DNA from: Lactiplantibacillus daowaiensis
GTDB lineage: Bacteria; Bacillota; Bacilli; Lactobacillales; Lactobacillaceae
Direction of reading: 5' to 3'
Length of the DNA: 64,000 nucleotides
Assembly (NCBI RefSeq): GCF_005405085.1
Contig: NZ_BJDJ01000003.1
Span: forward strand, 124,001 to 188,000
A program made the translations under genes and the position numbers. A model generated the notes under the pieces. That model was given only the letters and a program-made list of their open reading frames with translations. It was not told the DNA's origin and searched no databases. This document shows positions 29,308 to 37,422 of the stretch, piece by piece (the stretch's first letter is position 1; each line of letters starts with the position of its first letter).

Positions 29308-29661
29308 GTGGGTTTTTGGAAACGAATTTTAATTAATACAGTGTTATTCATCGCAATTGCAGGCTTTTTCCAGACTAGTTTTCACGTGGCTAATATTTGG
29401 GTCGCGTTGATTGCAAGTTTTGTCTTAGCCATTTTGAATGCCGGCGTCAAACCTTTTCTTGTCCTACTGTCCTTACCGATTACGTTTTTAACGCTAGGGT
29501 TGTTCAGTATTGTGATTAACGGCTTGATGTTGCAACTAACCTCATTTTTTATGGGTCATGCGAACTTTGGCTTTTCAAGTTTCGGGATGGCGATGTTAGT
29601 GTCAATTTTGATGTCTATTGCGAATGCGATTGTTTCTAATTTTTTCGCTAAGAGTGCTTAA
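29308..29661 (+). CDS. YvlD-like membrane protein (four-helix, phage-holin-IV superfamily)
   Basis: 117 residues with four hydrophobic segments and no soluble domain. The internal SFVLAILNAGVKPFLVLL and LPITFLTLGLFSIVINGLML stretches are the YvlD/DUF1 family hallmarks. GTG start behind TGGAGTG. Despite the family name it is a chromosomal membrane protein, not a phage lysis gene. Co-transcribed with pspC. Confidence 0.85.
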   Translation: MGFWKRILINTVLFIAIAGFFQTSFHVANIWVALIASFVLAILNAGVKPFLVLLSLPITFLTLGLFSIVINGLMLQLTSFFMGHANFGFSSFGMAMLVSILMSIANAIVSNFFAKSA

Positions 29662-29671
29662 CAAGGATGAA

Positions 29672-29695
29672 TAAAGCGCTTTAAAGTGCTAAGAT
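29672..29695 (+). promoter_or_regulatory. hprK promoter with overlapping cre-like palindrome
   Basis: An extended -10 (TGC TAAGAT, -10 at 29690-29695) with a poor -35. The spacer holds the perfect 12-bp palindrome TAAAGCGCTTTA (29672-29683), whose core matches a cre box although the flanks do not. Confidence 0.45.
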
Positions 29696-29701
29696 TAGAA
29701 G

Positions 29702-29792
29702 ATAGGAATGATCCGTTTCGATCAAGGAAGCACGGTCGGCTTGAAAGTTGGTGGCAATAGCGACCATGGACATGCCGATGGTGCTTTTTTTG
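29702..29792 (+). ncRNA. hprK leader with intrinsic terminator (probable attenuator)
   Basis: A small hairpin TGATC-cgtttc-GATCA (29709-29724) is followed by a nested structure. AAGCACGGTCGGC (29728-29740) pairs with GCCGATGGTGCTT (29774-29786), with one mismatch and one wobble. Inside it is TGGTGGC-aata-GCGACCA (29749-29766). Seven T follow, then the hprK ribosome site. A 29-codon open frame (29708-29797, starting MIRFDQGSTVG) with a weak GATAGGA site spans the same bases. It could simply terminate the pspC unit, but it sits after the apparent hprK promoter. Confidence 0.5.
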
Positions 29793-29822
29793 ATTAACGG
29801 AACCGATTTGGGAGGGATTAAC

Positions 29823-30773
29823 TTGGCTGGAAGTGTAACCGTTGCCGATTTAGTGAAAAATACCCGCTTGGATGTTTATCATGGCGCCAAGCTATTAGAT
29901 GATAAGGTCATTACGACTAGTGATATTTCACGTCCGGGGCTCGCGCTCACGGGCTATTTTAACTACTACCCGCGTGAACGGGTGCAATTATTGGGAAAAA
30001 CTGAAACCGCTTATTCGAAAAATATGAGTCATGATGAACGGCTGATGATTTTCCGGAAGATGTGTCAATTAACGACACCGGCTTTTGTGATTTCGACTGG
30101 TTTACCAGTACCAGAAGAATTGGTTCAGGCTGGTGAAGAAAACGGGGTACCAATTTTAGGTACCAAAATGACTTCTTCACGTGTTTTGAGTAATATGACC
30201 AACTACTTGGAAGGTAAGTTGGCAGAACGCCAATCAGTTCATGGCGTCTTAGTGGATATTTATGGTTTAGGCGTTTTGATCACTGGTGACTCTGGTGTGG
30301 GTAAAAGTGAAACGGCATTGGAACTTGTTAAGCGGGGCCATCGGTTAATTGCTGATGATCGTGTGGATGTTTATCAACAAGACGAACAAACTTTAGTTGG
30401 TGAAGCACCTAGAATCTTGAATCACTTACTTGAGATTCGGGGGATTGGGATTATTGATGTCATGAACTTGTTTGGTGCTGGTGCGGTGCGGCAAGATACG
30501 GATATCGATTTAATCGTACACTTAGAGAATTGGACGCCTGATAAGCAATTTGATAGACTAGGGAATGGAGAACAGTCCCGTAAGTTCTTTGATGTGGAAG
30601 TACCTGAAATTTCGATTCCAGTTAAAACTGGTCGGAACTTGGCAATTATTATTGAAGCTGCGGCGATGAACTTCCGGGCTGAAAGCATGGGTTACGATGC
30701 GACAAAGGTTTTCGATGATAATTTGAACTCCCTCATTAAAGAAAATTCGGCACACGATTCTCACAAGCATTAA
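29823..30773 (+). CDS. hprK: HprK, HPr(Ser) kinase/phosphorylase
   Basis: Phosphorylates and dephosphorylates HPr at Ser46, the switch for CcpA carbon catabolite control. 316 residues with the catalytic His140 in SVHGVLVDIYG, P-loop GDSGVGKS at 155-162 and the HprK signature LEIRGIGIIDVMNLFG. The start is TTG behind GGGAGGGA, which gives the family's usual N-terminus (SVTVADLVKNTRL). An upstream in-frame ATG would add 25 residues that run through the terminator hairpin and is rejected. Confidence 0.96.
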   Translation: MAGSVTVADLVKNTRLDVYHGAKLLDDKVITTSDISRPGLALTGYFNYYPRERVQLLGKTETAYSKNMSHDERLMIFRKMCQLTTPAFVISTGLPVPEELVQAGEENGVPILGTKMTSSRVLSNMTNYLEGKLAERQSVHGVLVDIYGLGVLITGDSGVGKSETALELVKRGHRLIADDRVDVYQQDEQTLVGEAPRILNHLLEIRGIGIIDVMNLFGAGAVRQDTDIDLIVHLENWTPDKQFDRLGNGEQSRKFFDVEVPEISIPVKTGRNLAIIIEAAAMNFRAESMGYDATKVFDDNLNSLIKENSAHDSHKH

Positions 30774-30788
30774 GGAGATGGCAACAGC

Positions 30789-31625
30789 GTGAAAACCGTC
30801 TTGGGGGCGTTAAACCCGATTGCGTTACGTTTAGGGCCGATTGAAGTACATTGGTACGGGGTCTTTATTGCGACAGCCGTTATTATTGCGGTGGCCTTAG
30901 CTGTTCGAGAGGGTGCGTATCGGCACATTCGTTCGGACGACATTTATGACATGATTTTGTGGGCGTTGCCATTTACATTGATTGCAGCGCGGACGTATTA
31001 TGTTGCATTTCAATGGTCATATTACAGTCAGCATCCGGGCGAAATCGTTCGTATCTGGGATGGTGGGATTGCCATCTATGGTGGCCTAATTGGGGCTGCG
31101 ATTGTGGTAATCCTATTCTGCCGATCACGATTGATTCCAGTATGGTTGATGTTGGACGTGGCAGCGCCAACCGTAATTATGGGCCAAGGGATTGGTCGCT
31201 GGGGTAACTTTATGAATCAAGAAGCCTTTGGCCGGGTAACTAGTTTAAGCTTCTTGCAAGGGTTACATTTACCAGACTGGTTGATCTCGCAGATGTATAT
31301 TAATGGTGCTTACCGCCAGCCGACGTTTTTATATGAGTCGGTGTGGGATATCTTAGGATTCATCTTGTTAATGACAACGCGGCATCGGCCGCACTTGTAC
31401 AAACAGGGCGAAGTCTTCTTGACCTACGTGGCGTGGTATTCTTTTGGTCGGTTCTTTACCGAGGGAATGCGAACTGATTCGTTAATGTTATTTAACGTGA
31501 TTCGAATCTCACAGGCATTATCAGTTGTCTTGTTCATCGGTAGTATTGCCTTAATTATTTGGCGCCGGCGACATTTGACAGCTAATCGTTGGTATTTAGA
31601 CGGTTCTGGTCAAAAAATGTCGTAG
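30789..31625 (+). CDS. lgt: Lgt, prolipoprotein diacylglyceryl transferase
   Basis: Adds diacylglycerol from phosphatidylglycerol to the lipobox cysteine of prelipoproteins. 278 residues, seven membrane helices, with the signature [13 protein letters not shown] near residues 136-148 and the essential Arg of the RTYY region near 60. GTG start. It follows hprK by 15 bases, the standard Firmicute pairing. It would process the lipoproteins at 12115 and 36280. Confidence 0.97.
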   Translation: MKTVLGALNPIALRLGPIEVHWYGVFIATAVIIAVALAVREGAYRHIRSDDIYDMILWALPFTLIAARTYYVAFQWSYYSQHPGEIVRIWDGGIAIYGGLIGAAIVVILFCRSRLIPVWLMLDVAAPTVIMGQGIGRWGNFMNQEAFGRVTSLSFLQGLHLPDWLISQMYINGAYRQPTFLYESVWDILGFILLMTTRHRPHLYKQGEVFLTYVAWYSFGRFFTEGMRTDSLMLFNVIRISQALSVVLFIGSIALIIWRRRHLTANRWYLDGSGQKMS

Positions 31626-31653
31626 AAAAAAATTAGATTAGAGGGTTATTGGT

Positions 31654-32670
31654 ATGGCAGAAAAAATTGCCGTTTTAGGAGCTGGCTCATGGGGCAGTGT
31701 CCTTGCAAATTTACTAGATGAAAATGGAAACGATGTCCGACTTTGGTCGAACAATCCTGACCAAGTAGCTGAATTAAATGAAAAGCATACCAACGAACAC
31801 TATGTTCATGATTTTCATTATTCCGAATCTTTAAAAGCATACACTGATTTGGATGCTGCTTTAGATGGCGTTGCCGCCATTTTATTCGTGGTACCAACTG
31901 GTGCGATTCGGATTGTGGCCCAACAAGTTACTGCTAGTTTACAAAAGTCTGGCAACCAACCAATCATTATCCATGCAAGTAAAGGGTTGGAATTAAATAC
32001 CCACAAACGTTTATCACAAGTCTTATCAGAAGAAATTCCAGCGGACTTGCGGCAAGCTGTCGTGGTCTTATCAGGACCTAGCCATGCTGAAGAAGTGGCT
32101 AAACGCGATATTACTTTGATTACTGCAGCTAGTGCTGATAATGCAGCTGCGAAATTTGTCCAAAAATTATTTATGAACGATTACTTCCGTATCTATACGA
32201 ACAATGATGTCATTGGGGTTGAATTAGGGGCCGCATTAAAGAACATCATTGCGTTAGGAGCCGGTGCTTTACACGGTTTAGGCTATGGGGATGACGCTAA
32301 GGCGGCGTTAATGACTCGTGGTTTAGCAGAAATTAGTCGCTTAGGGGTGGCTTTAGGGGCCCAACCATTAACCTTTATCGGGTTGTCTGGGGTTGGGGAC
32401 TTAATCGTGACCGCTACCAGTGTGCATTCACGGAACTGGCGAGCTGGGAACGAATTAGGTCAAGGCCAAGACTTGAAGACGGTTGTTGATACGATGGGCA
32501 TGGTTATCGAAGGGATTCCTTCAACCAAGGCTGCATATGAATTAGCGCAACAACAAGATATCGAAATGCCAATTACAGAAGCCATTTATGATGTCTTGTA
32601 TAATGCCGCCGATATTAAACAAGTGATTCCACAATTGATGCAACGTGAAGGTAAACCAGAAATTCAGTAG
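31654..32670 (+). CDS. gpsA: GpsA, NAD(P)-dependent glycerol-3-phosphate dehydrogenase
   Basis: Makes sn-glycerol 3-phosphate from dihydroxyacetone phosphate for phospholipid and teichoic acid synthesis. 338 residues: N-terminal nucleotide loop [10 protein letters not shown] at 8-17, SKGLE near 110, [10 protein letters not shown], the catalytic Lys in [17 protein letters not shown] near 190-206, and GLAEISRLG. It follows lgt by 28 bases. Confidence 0.97.
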   Translation: MAEKIAVLGAGSWGSVLANLLDENGNDVRLWSNNPDQVAELNEKHTNEHYVHDFHYSESLKAYTDLDAALDGVAAILFVVPTGAIRIVAQQVTASLQKSGNQPIIIHASKGLELNTHKRLSQVLSEEIPADLRQAVVVLSGPSHAEEVAKRDITLITAASADNAAAKFVQKLFMNDYFRIYTNNDVIGVELGAALKNIIALGAGALHGLGYGDDAKAALMTRGLAEISRLGVALGAQPLTFIGLSGVGDLIVTATSVHSRNWRAGNELGQGQDLKTVVDTMGMVIEGIPSTKAAYELAQQQDIEMPITEAIYDVLYNAADIKQVIPQLMQREGKPEIQ

Positions 32671-32710
32671 GCTTGAATTAAATATTTTACATTCTTAGGA
32701 GGATCAGCAC

Positions 32711-33625
32711 ATGTCAAAAGTTAGAAAGGCGGTTATTCCAGCTGCCGGTTTAGGAACGCGTTTTTTACCTGCTACTAAAGCGATGCCCAAAGAAATGTTA
32801 CCAATCGTTGATAAACCAACGATTCAATTCATTGTTGATGAAGCCCGCAAATCGGGTATCGAAGACATTGTCATTGTTACTGGGAAGAGCAAGCGTAGTA
32901 TTGAAGACTATTACGATTCCAATCCAGAACTGGAAGATAATCTCCGGGCTAAGCATAAAGAAGAAATGTTGAAGCTTGTTCAAGAAACAACGGACATCAA
33001 CTTGTACTTTATTCGCCAATCACACCCACGCGGTTTAGGGGACGCGGTCTTAACGGCCAAAGCCTTTGTCGGTGACGAACCATTCGTTGTGATGCTTGGT
33101 GATGACTTAATGGAAGATAAAGTGCCGTTGACCAAACAGTTGATGAATAGCTACGACAAAACCCATGCTTCAACTTTGGCTGTGATGAAGGTGCCTCACG
33201 AAGACGTTTCAAAATATGGTGTCATTAATCCTGAGAGTGAAAAAGAACCCGGCTTATACAATGTGAACAACTTTGTTGAAAAGCCAAGTCCTGAAGATGC
33301 CCCAAGTGATTTAGCGATTATTGGTCGTTACTTGCTGACACCTGAAATTTTCAATGTGCTTGAAAATCAAAAACCAGGTAAAGGGAATGAAGTGCAATTA
33401 ACTGATGCGATTGATACATTGAATAAGACGCAACGCGTCTTTGCACATGAATTCAAAGGGACTCGGCATGATGTTGGCTATAAGTTCGGTTATTTAAAGA
33501 CAACGATTGAATACGGGTTGACCCATCCAGATGTTAAGGCCGATTTACGGACTTACATCAAGGATCTCGGGGTACAATTAACTAAAGAAGATCAAGCGGC
33601 GGCTAAAAAAGCGCCTAAGAAATAG
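32711..33625 (+). CDS. galU: GalU, UTP-glucose-1-phosphate uridylyltransferase
   Basis: Makes UDP-glucose for glycolipids, teichoic acid decoration and exopolysaccharide. 304 residues: [19 protein letters not shown] near residues 11-29 is the nucleotide and catalytic loop, [13 protein letters not shown] and VMLGDDL follow. It may feed the polysaccharide cluster downstream. Ends at a strong bidirectional terminator. Confidence 0.97.
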   Translation: MSKVRKAVIPAAGLGTRFLPATKAMPKEMLPIVDKPTIQFIVDEARKSGIEDIVIVTGKSKRSIEDYYDSNPELEDNLRAKHKEEMLKLVQETTDINLYFIRQSHPRGLGDAVLTAKAFVGDEPFVVMLGDDLMEDKVPLTKQLMNSYDKTHASTLAVMKVPHEDVSKYGVINPESEKEPGLYNVNNFVEKPSPEDAPSDLAIIGRYLLTPEIFNVLENQKPGKGNEVQLTDAIDTLNKTQRVFAHEFKGTRHDVGYKFGYLKTTIEYGLTHPDVKADLRTYIKDLGVQLTKEDQAAAKKAPKK

Positions 33626-33630
33626 GATTA

Positions 33631-33672
33631 AAAAAATCACCTTGAATGGTTAACATTCAAGGTGATTTTTTT
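33631..33672. terminator. terminator shared by galU and the EAL gene
   Basis: Perfect 18-bp inverted repeat (AAAAAATCACCTTGAATG and its complement) with a 5-base loop. The T run reaches the stop codon of the converging gene. Confidence 0.92.
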
Positions 33673-34351
33673 AATGGTCTGCTTTAAGTTTGAATAGATG
33701 GGGTTTACCGTAGTAATACCCTTGGCGAAGCGGAATTTCAAGGTCGTCTGCCAATTGATCTTCTTCATCATTTTCAACGCCTTCAAGAATCAAACGCATA
33801 TCATGTTCATTGGCGACGTCGTGCCAGAATTTAAGCTGATCAGGAATCTCATCGGCACGCTCTTCGTTACGGAAGTTTTGCATGGCAAATTTGATTTCTT
33901 CGGCATAGCCCAACAAAGGTTTGATGTGATCGTAAACATTGATCCCAGTACCGACATCGTCGAGACTGAATTGTAAGCCATGTGATTTGATTAGCTCAAT
34001 TTGCTGTTGCATATCACACAACGAATAGTTATCTTCACCAGGTTCTTCGGTGACTTCGACGATCACTTTAACTGGGAATAACTTGGCCTGAGCATCAATG
34101 ACGGCGGCCGCGATGTCCGGATTTAAGAATTGCTTGCGATTAAAGTTAATTGATACTGAGCCGATTTTTAGCGAAAGCTCACTGGCCGTCGCCTTAAGTA
34201 ATTCAATTTGAACATCAATTGGAATAGCTTCAAAATTATCTGGCAAAGTCCAACGGTCGTCCGCTGTTTTCCGATAACGAATGAGCATTTCATAACCAAT
34301 TAAAGAATTATTGAATTTATCTAATTGTGGCTGAATAAAATAGCGATACAT
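33671..34351 (-). CDS. stand-alone EAL-domain protein (c-di-GMP phosphodiesterase-like)
   Basis: 226 residues that are all EAL domain, with no sensory or membrane part. EAL reads EML (Glu21 in GYEMLIRY). Asn69, the VEVTE pair Glu99/Glu102, Asp131-Asp132 (DDVGTG), Lys154, Glu190 (LILEGVE) and Gln210 (LRQGYYYGKP), all expected for metal binding and catalysis, are kept. The second acid of the usual KxD motif is Ala156, so activity may be weakened. It may hydrolyse c-di-GMP or act as a sensor. It is divergent from the NADH oxidase and exopolysaccharide genes and probably tied to them through c-di-GMP. Confidence 0.88.
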   Translation of the reverse strand: MYRYFIQPQLDKFNNSLIGYEMLIRYRKTADDRWTLPDNFEAIPIDVQIELLKATASELSLKIGSVSINFNRKQFLNPDIAAAVIDAQAKLFPVKVIVEVTEEPGEDNYSLCDMQQQIELIKSHGLQFSLDDVGTGINVYDHIKPLLGYAEEIKFAMQNFRNEERADEIPDQLKFWHDVANEHDMRLILEGVENDEEDQLADDLEIPLRQGYYYGKPHLFKLKADH

Positions 34352-34845
34352 AGACTTGCCCCTTGTATGATTTAAAATAGATGTGCGAAAAATCCCCTAC
34401 TTATCATGATAACCTAATTGTCCCATGAGCGGAATAATTAACCCTTCAAATTTTTAAGGTGCTAGTGGGATTATTTGATAAGTTTGAGTTACGCCACAAT
34501 CACAATAATGCCTTAGTATAATATTTTTTTATATCAATTACCACTAATATCCCTGCAAGTAAGGATTAAAAGTTCTTTAAATATTAATATTATTAATATT
34601 GGCTTAAAGATAATCACTTTTATTGGTATAGTTAGTGTCAGGTTCCTCGCAAGTAGCATTCGCTTTAATTACTGTGCTACTCAGTTAAAAGTGGGCTTTT
34701 TTGTTTGAAAACAGCCCGCCAGTCGGATAATTAAAGTATAATTGAAACGGCATTATTATATTTATATATAATCGGGAACAAGACAACTATTGGTGGCATT
34801 AGTTGAGCGAAAGGTAATCGTATTAAAAAGTGGAGGTTTACTTAA
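34352..34845. other. 494-base intergenic region between the EAL gene and the NADH oxidase
   Basis: An AT-rich divergent control region with no gene. It holds a perfect palindrome TTATCATGATAA (34401-34412) upstream of the EAL gene, a longer AT palindrome (34580-34600), a hairpin AGTAGCA / TGCTACT (34652-34681) followed about 15 bases later by TTTTTT, and a second possible hairpin GGGCT / AGCCC (34693-34717). AT-rich -10-like stretches lie at 34755-34772. The ribosome site for the + gene is GTGGAGG at about 34831. No c-di-GMP riboswitch was recognised. Confidence 0.6.
34580..34600. promoter_or_regulatory. 10-bp AT-rich perfect palindrome, possible operator
   Basis: AATATTAATA, one centre base, TATTAATATT. 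It lies between the divergent EAL gene and the NADH oxidase, where a shared regulator would be expected to bind. Confidence 0.4.
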
Positions 34846-36258
34846 ATGAAAATTGTGATTGTCGGTTGTACGCATGCAGGTACATCAGCAGCTGCCCAAA
34901 TTTTAAAGGATCATCCAGAAGCAGACGTGACGATTTATGAACGTAATGATAATATTTCGTTCTTATCGTGTGGGATTTACTTATATCTTGGTGGCAAGGT
35001 CAATCGATTAGAAGATATGTTTTATTCATCACCAGCCGATCTTGAAAAACTAGGGGCGACTGTCCATACCAAACATAACGTGTTGAAAATTGACTCAGAA
35101 AAGAAAACGTTGCAAGTTGCAAATATGGATAACGGTGATGTTTTTGAAGATACTTATGACAAATTAATCATGACCACTGGTTCTTCAGTTAAAGTGCCGC
35201 CTATTTTTGGTATCGATGAATCTAAGGTGTTGCTTTGCAAAAATTATGACCAAGCACGTGAAATTTACAAAACGGCTAAAGATAATCAACGGATTGCCAT
35301 TGTTGGTGCTGGGTATATTGGGACTGAATTATCTGAAAGTTATGCCAATACCAAACACGAAGTGACCTTATTCCAATCACATGATCAAATTTTAAATCAT
35401 TATATTAGTAAAGATATGTCTAATCGCGCAGTCACGTTATTACAACAACATGGCGTTGACGTCAAATTAAACCATCGGGTGACTTCATTCACAGGTAATG
35501 ATAATGGTGAATTGGTGATTGAAACCAATCAAGGTGACTTTGTGGCGGACTTGGCAATCGTGGGGACTGGGTTTGTACCGGTAACGGAATTATTACGTGG
35601 CCAAGTCGAGATGGACAAGCATGGTGCGATTATTATCAACGATTATGTGCAAACTTCTAACCCAGATATTTACGCTGCGGGGGATTCGTGTGTGGAAAAC
35701 TTTAATCCAACCGGGGTATCGGCGTATACGCCATTAGCGACGAATGCGGTTCGGCAAGGCGCTTTGGCTGGGATGAATGTTTTTGGAAACATTCAACGCT
35801 ACATGGGCACCCAGGCCACTTCAGCGATGCAATTATTCGACCATACGTTGGCGACGACTGGATTAACTTATGATATTGCCAAACAAAGTCATTTACCGGT
35901 TGAACGGGTGGTTTTTGAAGGCAATTGGCGGCCAGCTTACATGGATTCAACCGATCCATTGACGATTGAATTAACGTATAATCCAGAAAATCGTAAAATT
36001 TTGGGCGCTCAATTCTGGAGTCCTCATGAAGTTGCACAATCAGCGAATGCACTATCGATTGCGATTCAAAATGGCAATACGATCGATGATTTGGCATTTG
36101 TGGATATGTTATTCTCACCAAATTTTGATGATCCATTTAATTATCTTAATTTAGTGGCGCAAATGGCAGTTGAACAAGAACGCCAAAATGGTCGTAATCA
36201 ACCACGGATTACTGCGGTTGGCGACTGGGCTAAAGAAAACGACCAAGCTTTAAAGTAG
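34846..36258 (+). CDS. FAD-dependent NADH oxidase / CoA-disulfide reductase family protein
   Basis: 470-residue flavoprotein of the Nox/CoADR family, in lactobacilli mostly water-forming NADH oxidases that regenerate NAD+ using oxygen. FAD loop VGCTHAGTSAA at residues 6-16, the single redox cysteine Cys42 in SFLSCGI, NAD loop IVGAGYIGTEL near 154-164, and the second FAD motif YAAGDS. The C-terminal dimerisation domain (residues about 330-450) is intact. Cys42 argues for Nox or CoADR rather than NADH peroxidase, which cannot be fully separated by eye. The next gene starts 21 bases on, so it may head the exopolysaccharide operon. Confidence 0.88.
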   Translation: MKIVIVGCTHAGTSAAAQILKDHPEADVTIYERNDNISFLSCGIYLYLGGKVNRLEDMFYSSPADLEKLGATVHTKHNVLKIDSEKKTLQVANMDNGDVFEDTYDKLIMTTGSSVKVPPIFGIDESKVLLCKNYDQAREIYKTAKDNQRIAIVGAGYIGTELSESYANTKHEVTLFQSHDQILNHYISKDMSNRAVTLLQQHGVDVKLNHRVTSFTGNDNGELVIETNQGDFVADLAIVGTGFVPVTELLRGQVEMDKHGAIIINDYVQTSNPDIYAAGDSCVENFNPTGVSAYTPLATNAVRQGALAGMNVFGNIQRYMGTQATSAMQLFDHTLATTGLTYDIAKQSHLPVERVVFEGNWRPAYMDSTDPLTIELTYNPENRKILGAQFWSPHEVAQSANALSIAIQNGNTIDDLAFVDMLFSPNFDDPFNYLNLVAQMAVEQERQNGRNQPRITAVGDWAKENDQALK

Positions 36259-36279
36259 GGGTAGAAAAGGGGTCATGTC

Positions 36280-37407
36280 ATGCGGTGGTCAAAGTTAATT
36301 TGGTTGATCTTACCAATGCTACTAGTCAGTGGGTGTGCAAAAAAGGTGACTGTTACAACACCAAAACAAGCACCGACGACCTTTGCTACGACGACAACTT
36401 ATGCGAATGCGACTGATCAGCGGCATGCGCATAAGTTGGCCAAGTTTATTCAAACGGGGTTGGTCACCAACCAGGGCTTATATACTAATTATTTGGATAC
36501 TAAGCAACGGACGAAGGCAACTGCGACTGGTCATGAAATGTTAAGTGAATCTTCAGGGATGTGGTTACAATATTTGGCGATAACACATCAGTGGACGAAG
36601 TTCCGCACGTTTTATCAAGCAACTAAAACCACGTTCGATGATCATGGTCAATTCAGCTATCGTTATGATCCACGAACTAAAAAACGCTACCGAGTCAATG
36701 CGACGCTCGATGATTTGCGAATCATCCGCGCCCTATTGGCGTACGATCAAATGCATCAGACGAATACGTATCGGCATGAGGCTACGACGCGGTATCAGAC
36801 GTTAGTGAACACGAGTATTAAAGATGGACACCTAGTGGATTATTATGATATGCAGACAAAAAAAGCCGCGTCGACGGCTAGTTTGGCGTATTTTGACTTT
36901 AAGACGCTGAAGTATTTTGAGCAGGGGACTAAAAAGGGTCGCAAAGCTTATCGAGATCAACTAACGGTCGTTAAAGGTGGCTATCTGGGCGATGTCTTTC
37001 CGTTGTATGCGGCTAATTATCAATGGACAACTAGTCAGTATGGTAGTGTGAATTTAAACACGTCAGAAGCCTTAGAAACTTTGCTACATTTAGCCGAGAT
37101 TGGCCAATTAAAGTCGACGAGTCGACGGTGGTTGATTCAGCGCCTAACCCAAAACAACTTACAAAATGGGTATACCACGACTGGGACTGTCAGCGTGACC
37201 GGTCAATCGGCAGCTAATTATGCTTTAGTTGCCATGATTTTTAAGGTAGTGCATGACCGGCCACACTATCAACAAGCGATGCGGGCAGTTTGGAAAATGC
37301 AGGTGACACAACCTAGTTCAACCATTTTTGGCGCAATTGGGGATGCCAAGTCACGACAAGTCTATTTATATAGTAATCTGACGGCTTTAAACGCGGCGTT
37401 ACAGTAA
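36280..37407 (+). CDS. GH8-like glycoside hydrolase lipoprotein (PssZ/BcsZ-like)
   Basis: 375 residues with a lipoprotein signal (lipobox LVSGC, Cys19), so anchored outside. The helical repeat pattern fits the (alpha/alpha)6 barrel of family GH8. The general acid is probably Glu90 in MLSESSGMW (family form SEGQGYGM) and the second acid is in ATLDDLRIIRALL at 141-153. GH8 enzymes accompany bacterial cellulose and Pss operons, where they trim or release the polymer. First gene of the six-gene polysaccharide cluster. Confidence 0.75.
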   Translation: MRWSKLIWLILPMLLVSGCAKKVTVTTPKQAPTTFATTTTYANATDQRHAHKLAKFIQTGLVTNQGLYTNYLDTKQRTKATATGHEMLSESSGMWLQYLAITHQWTKFRTFYQATKTTFDDHGQFSYRYDPRTKKRYRVNATLDDLRIIRALLAYDQMHQTNTYRHEATTRYQTLVNTSIKDGHLVDYYDMQTKKAASTASLAYFDFKTLKYFEQGTKKGRKAYRDQLTVVKGGYLGDVFPLYAANYQWTTSQYGSVNLNTSEALETLLHLAEIGQLKSTSRRWLIQRLTQNNLQNGYTTTGTVSVTGQSAANYALVAMIFKVVHDRPHYQQAMRAVWKMQVTQPSSTIFGAIGDAKSRQVYLYSNLTALNAALQ

Positions 37408-37422
37408 TTTGGAGGTATTCAG

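Noticed and set aside
29308-29661. Phage holin suggesting a prophage
   Set aside because: The protein belongs to a chromosomal YvlD-type family, sits in the conserved pspC-hprK neighbourhood, and no other phage gene is near.
29749-29766. T-box-like TTGGTGGCAA in the hprK leader
   Set aside because: The leader is only about 120 bases, with no specifier loop or AG bulge, and hprK is not an amino-acid gene. It is better read as the inner arm of a terminator hairpin.
34600-34845. c-di-GMP riboswitch upstream of the NADH oxidase and polymer genes
   Set aside because: Looked for because of the c-di-GMP theme, but the conserved GEMM-type core and tetraloop-receptor layout could not be found. Only simple hairpins are visible.
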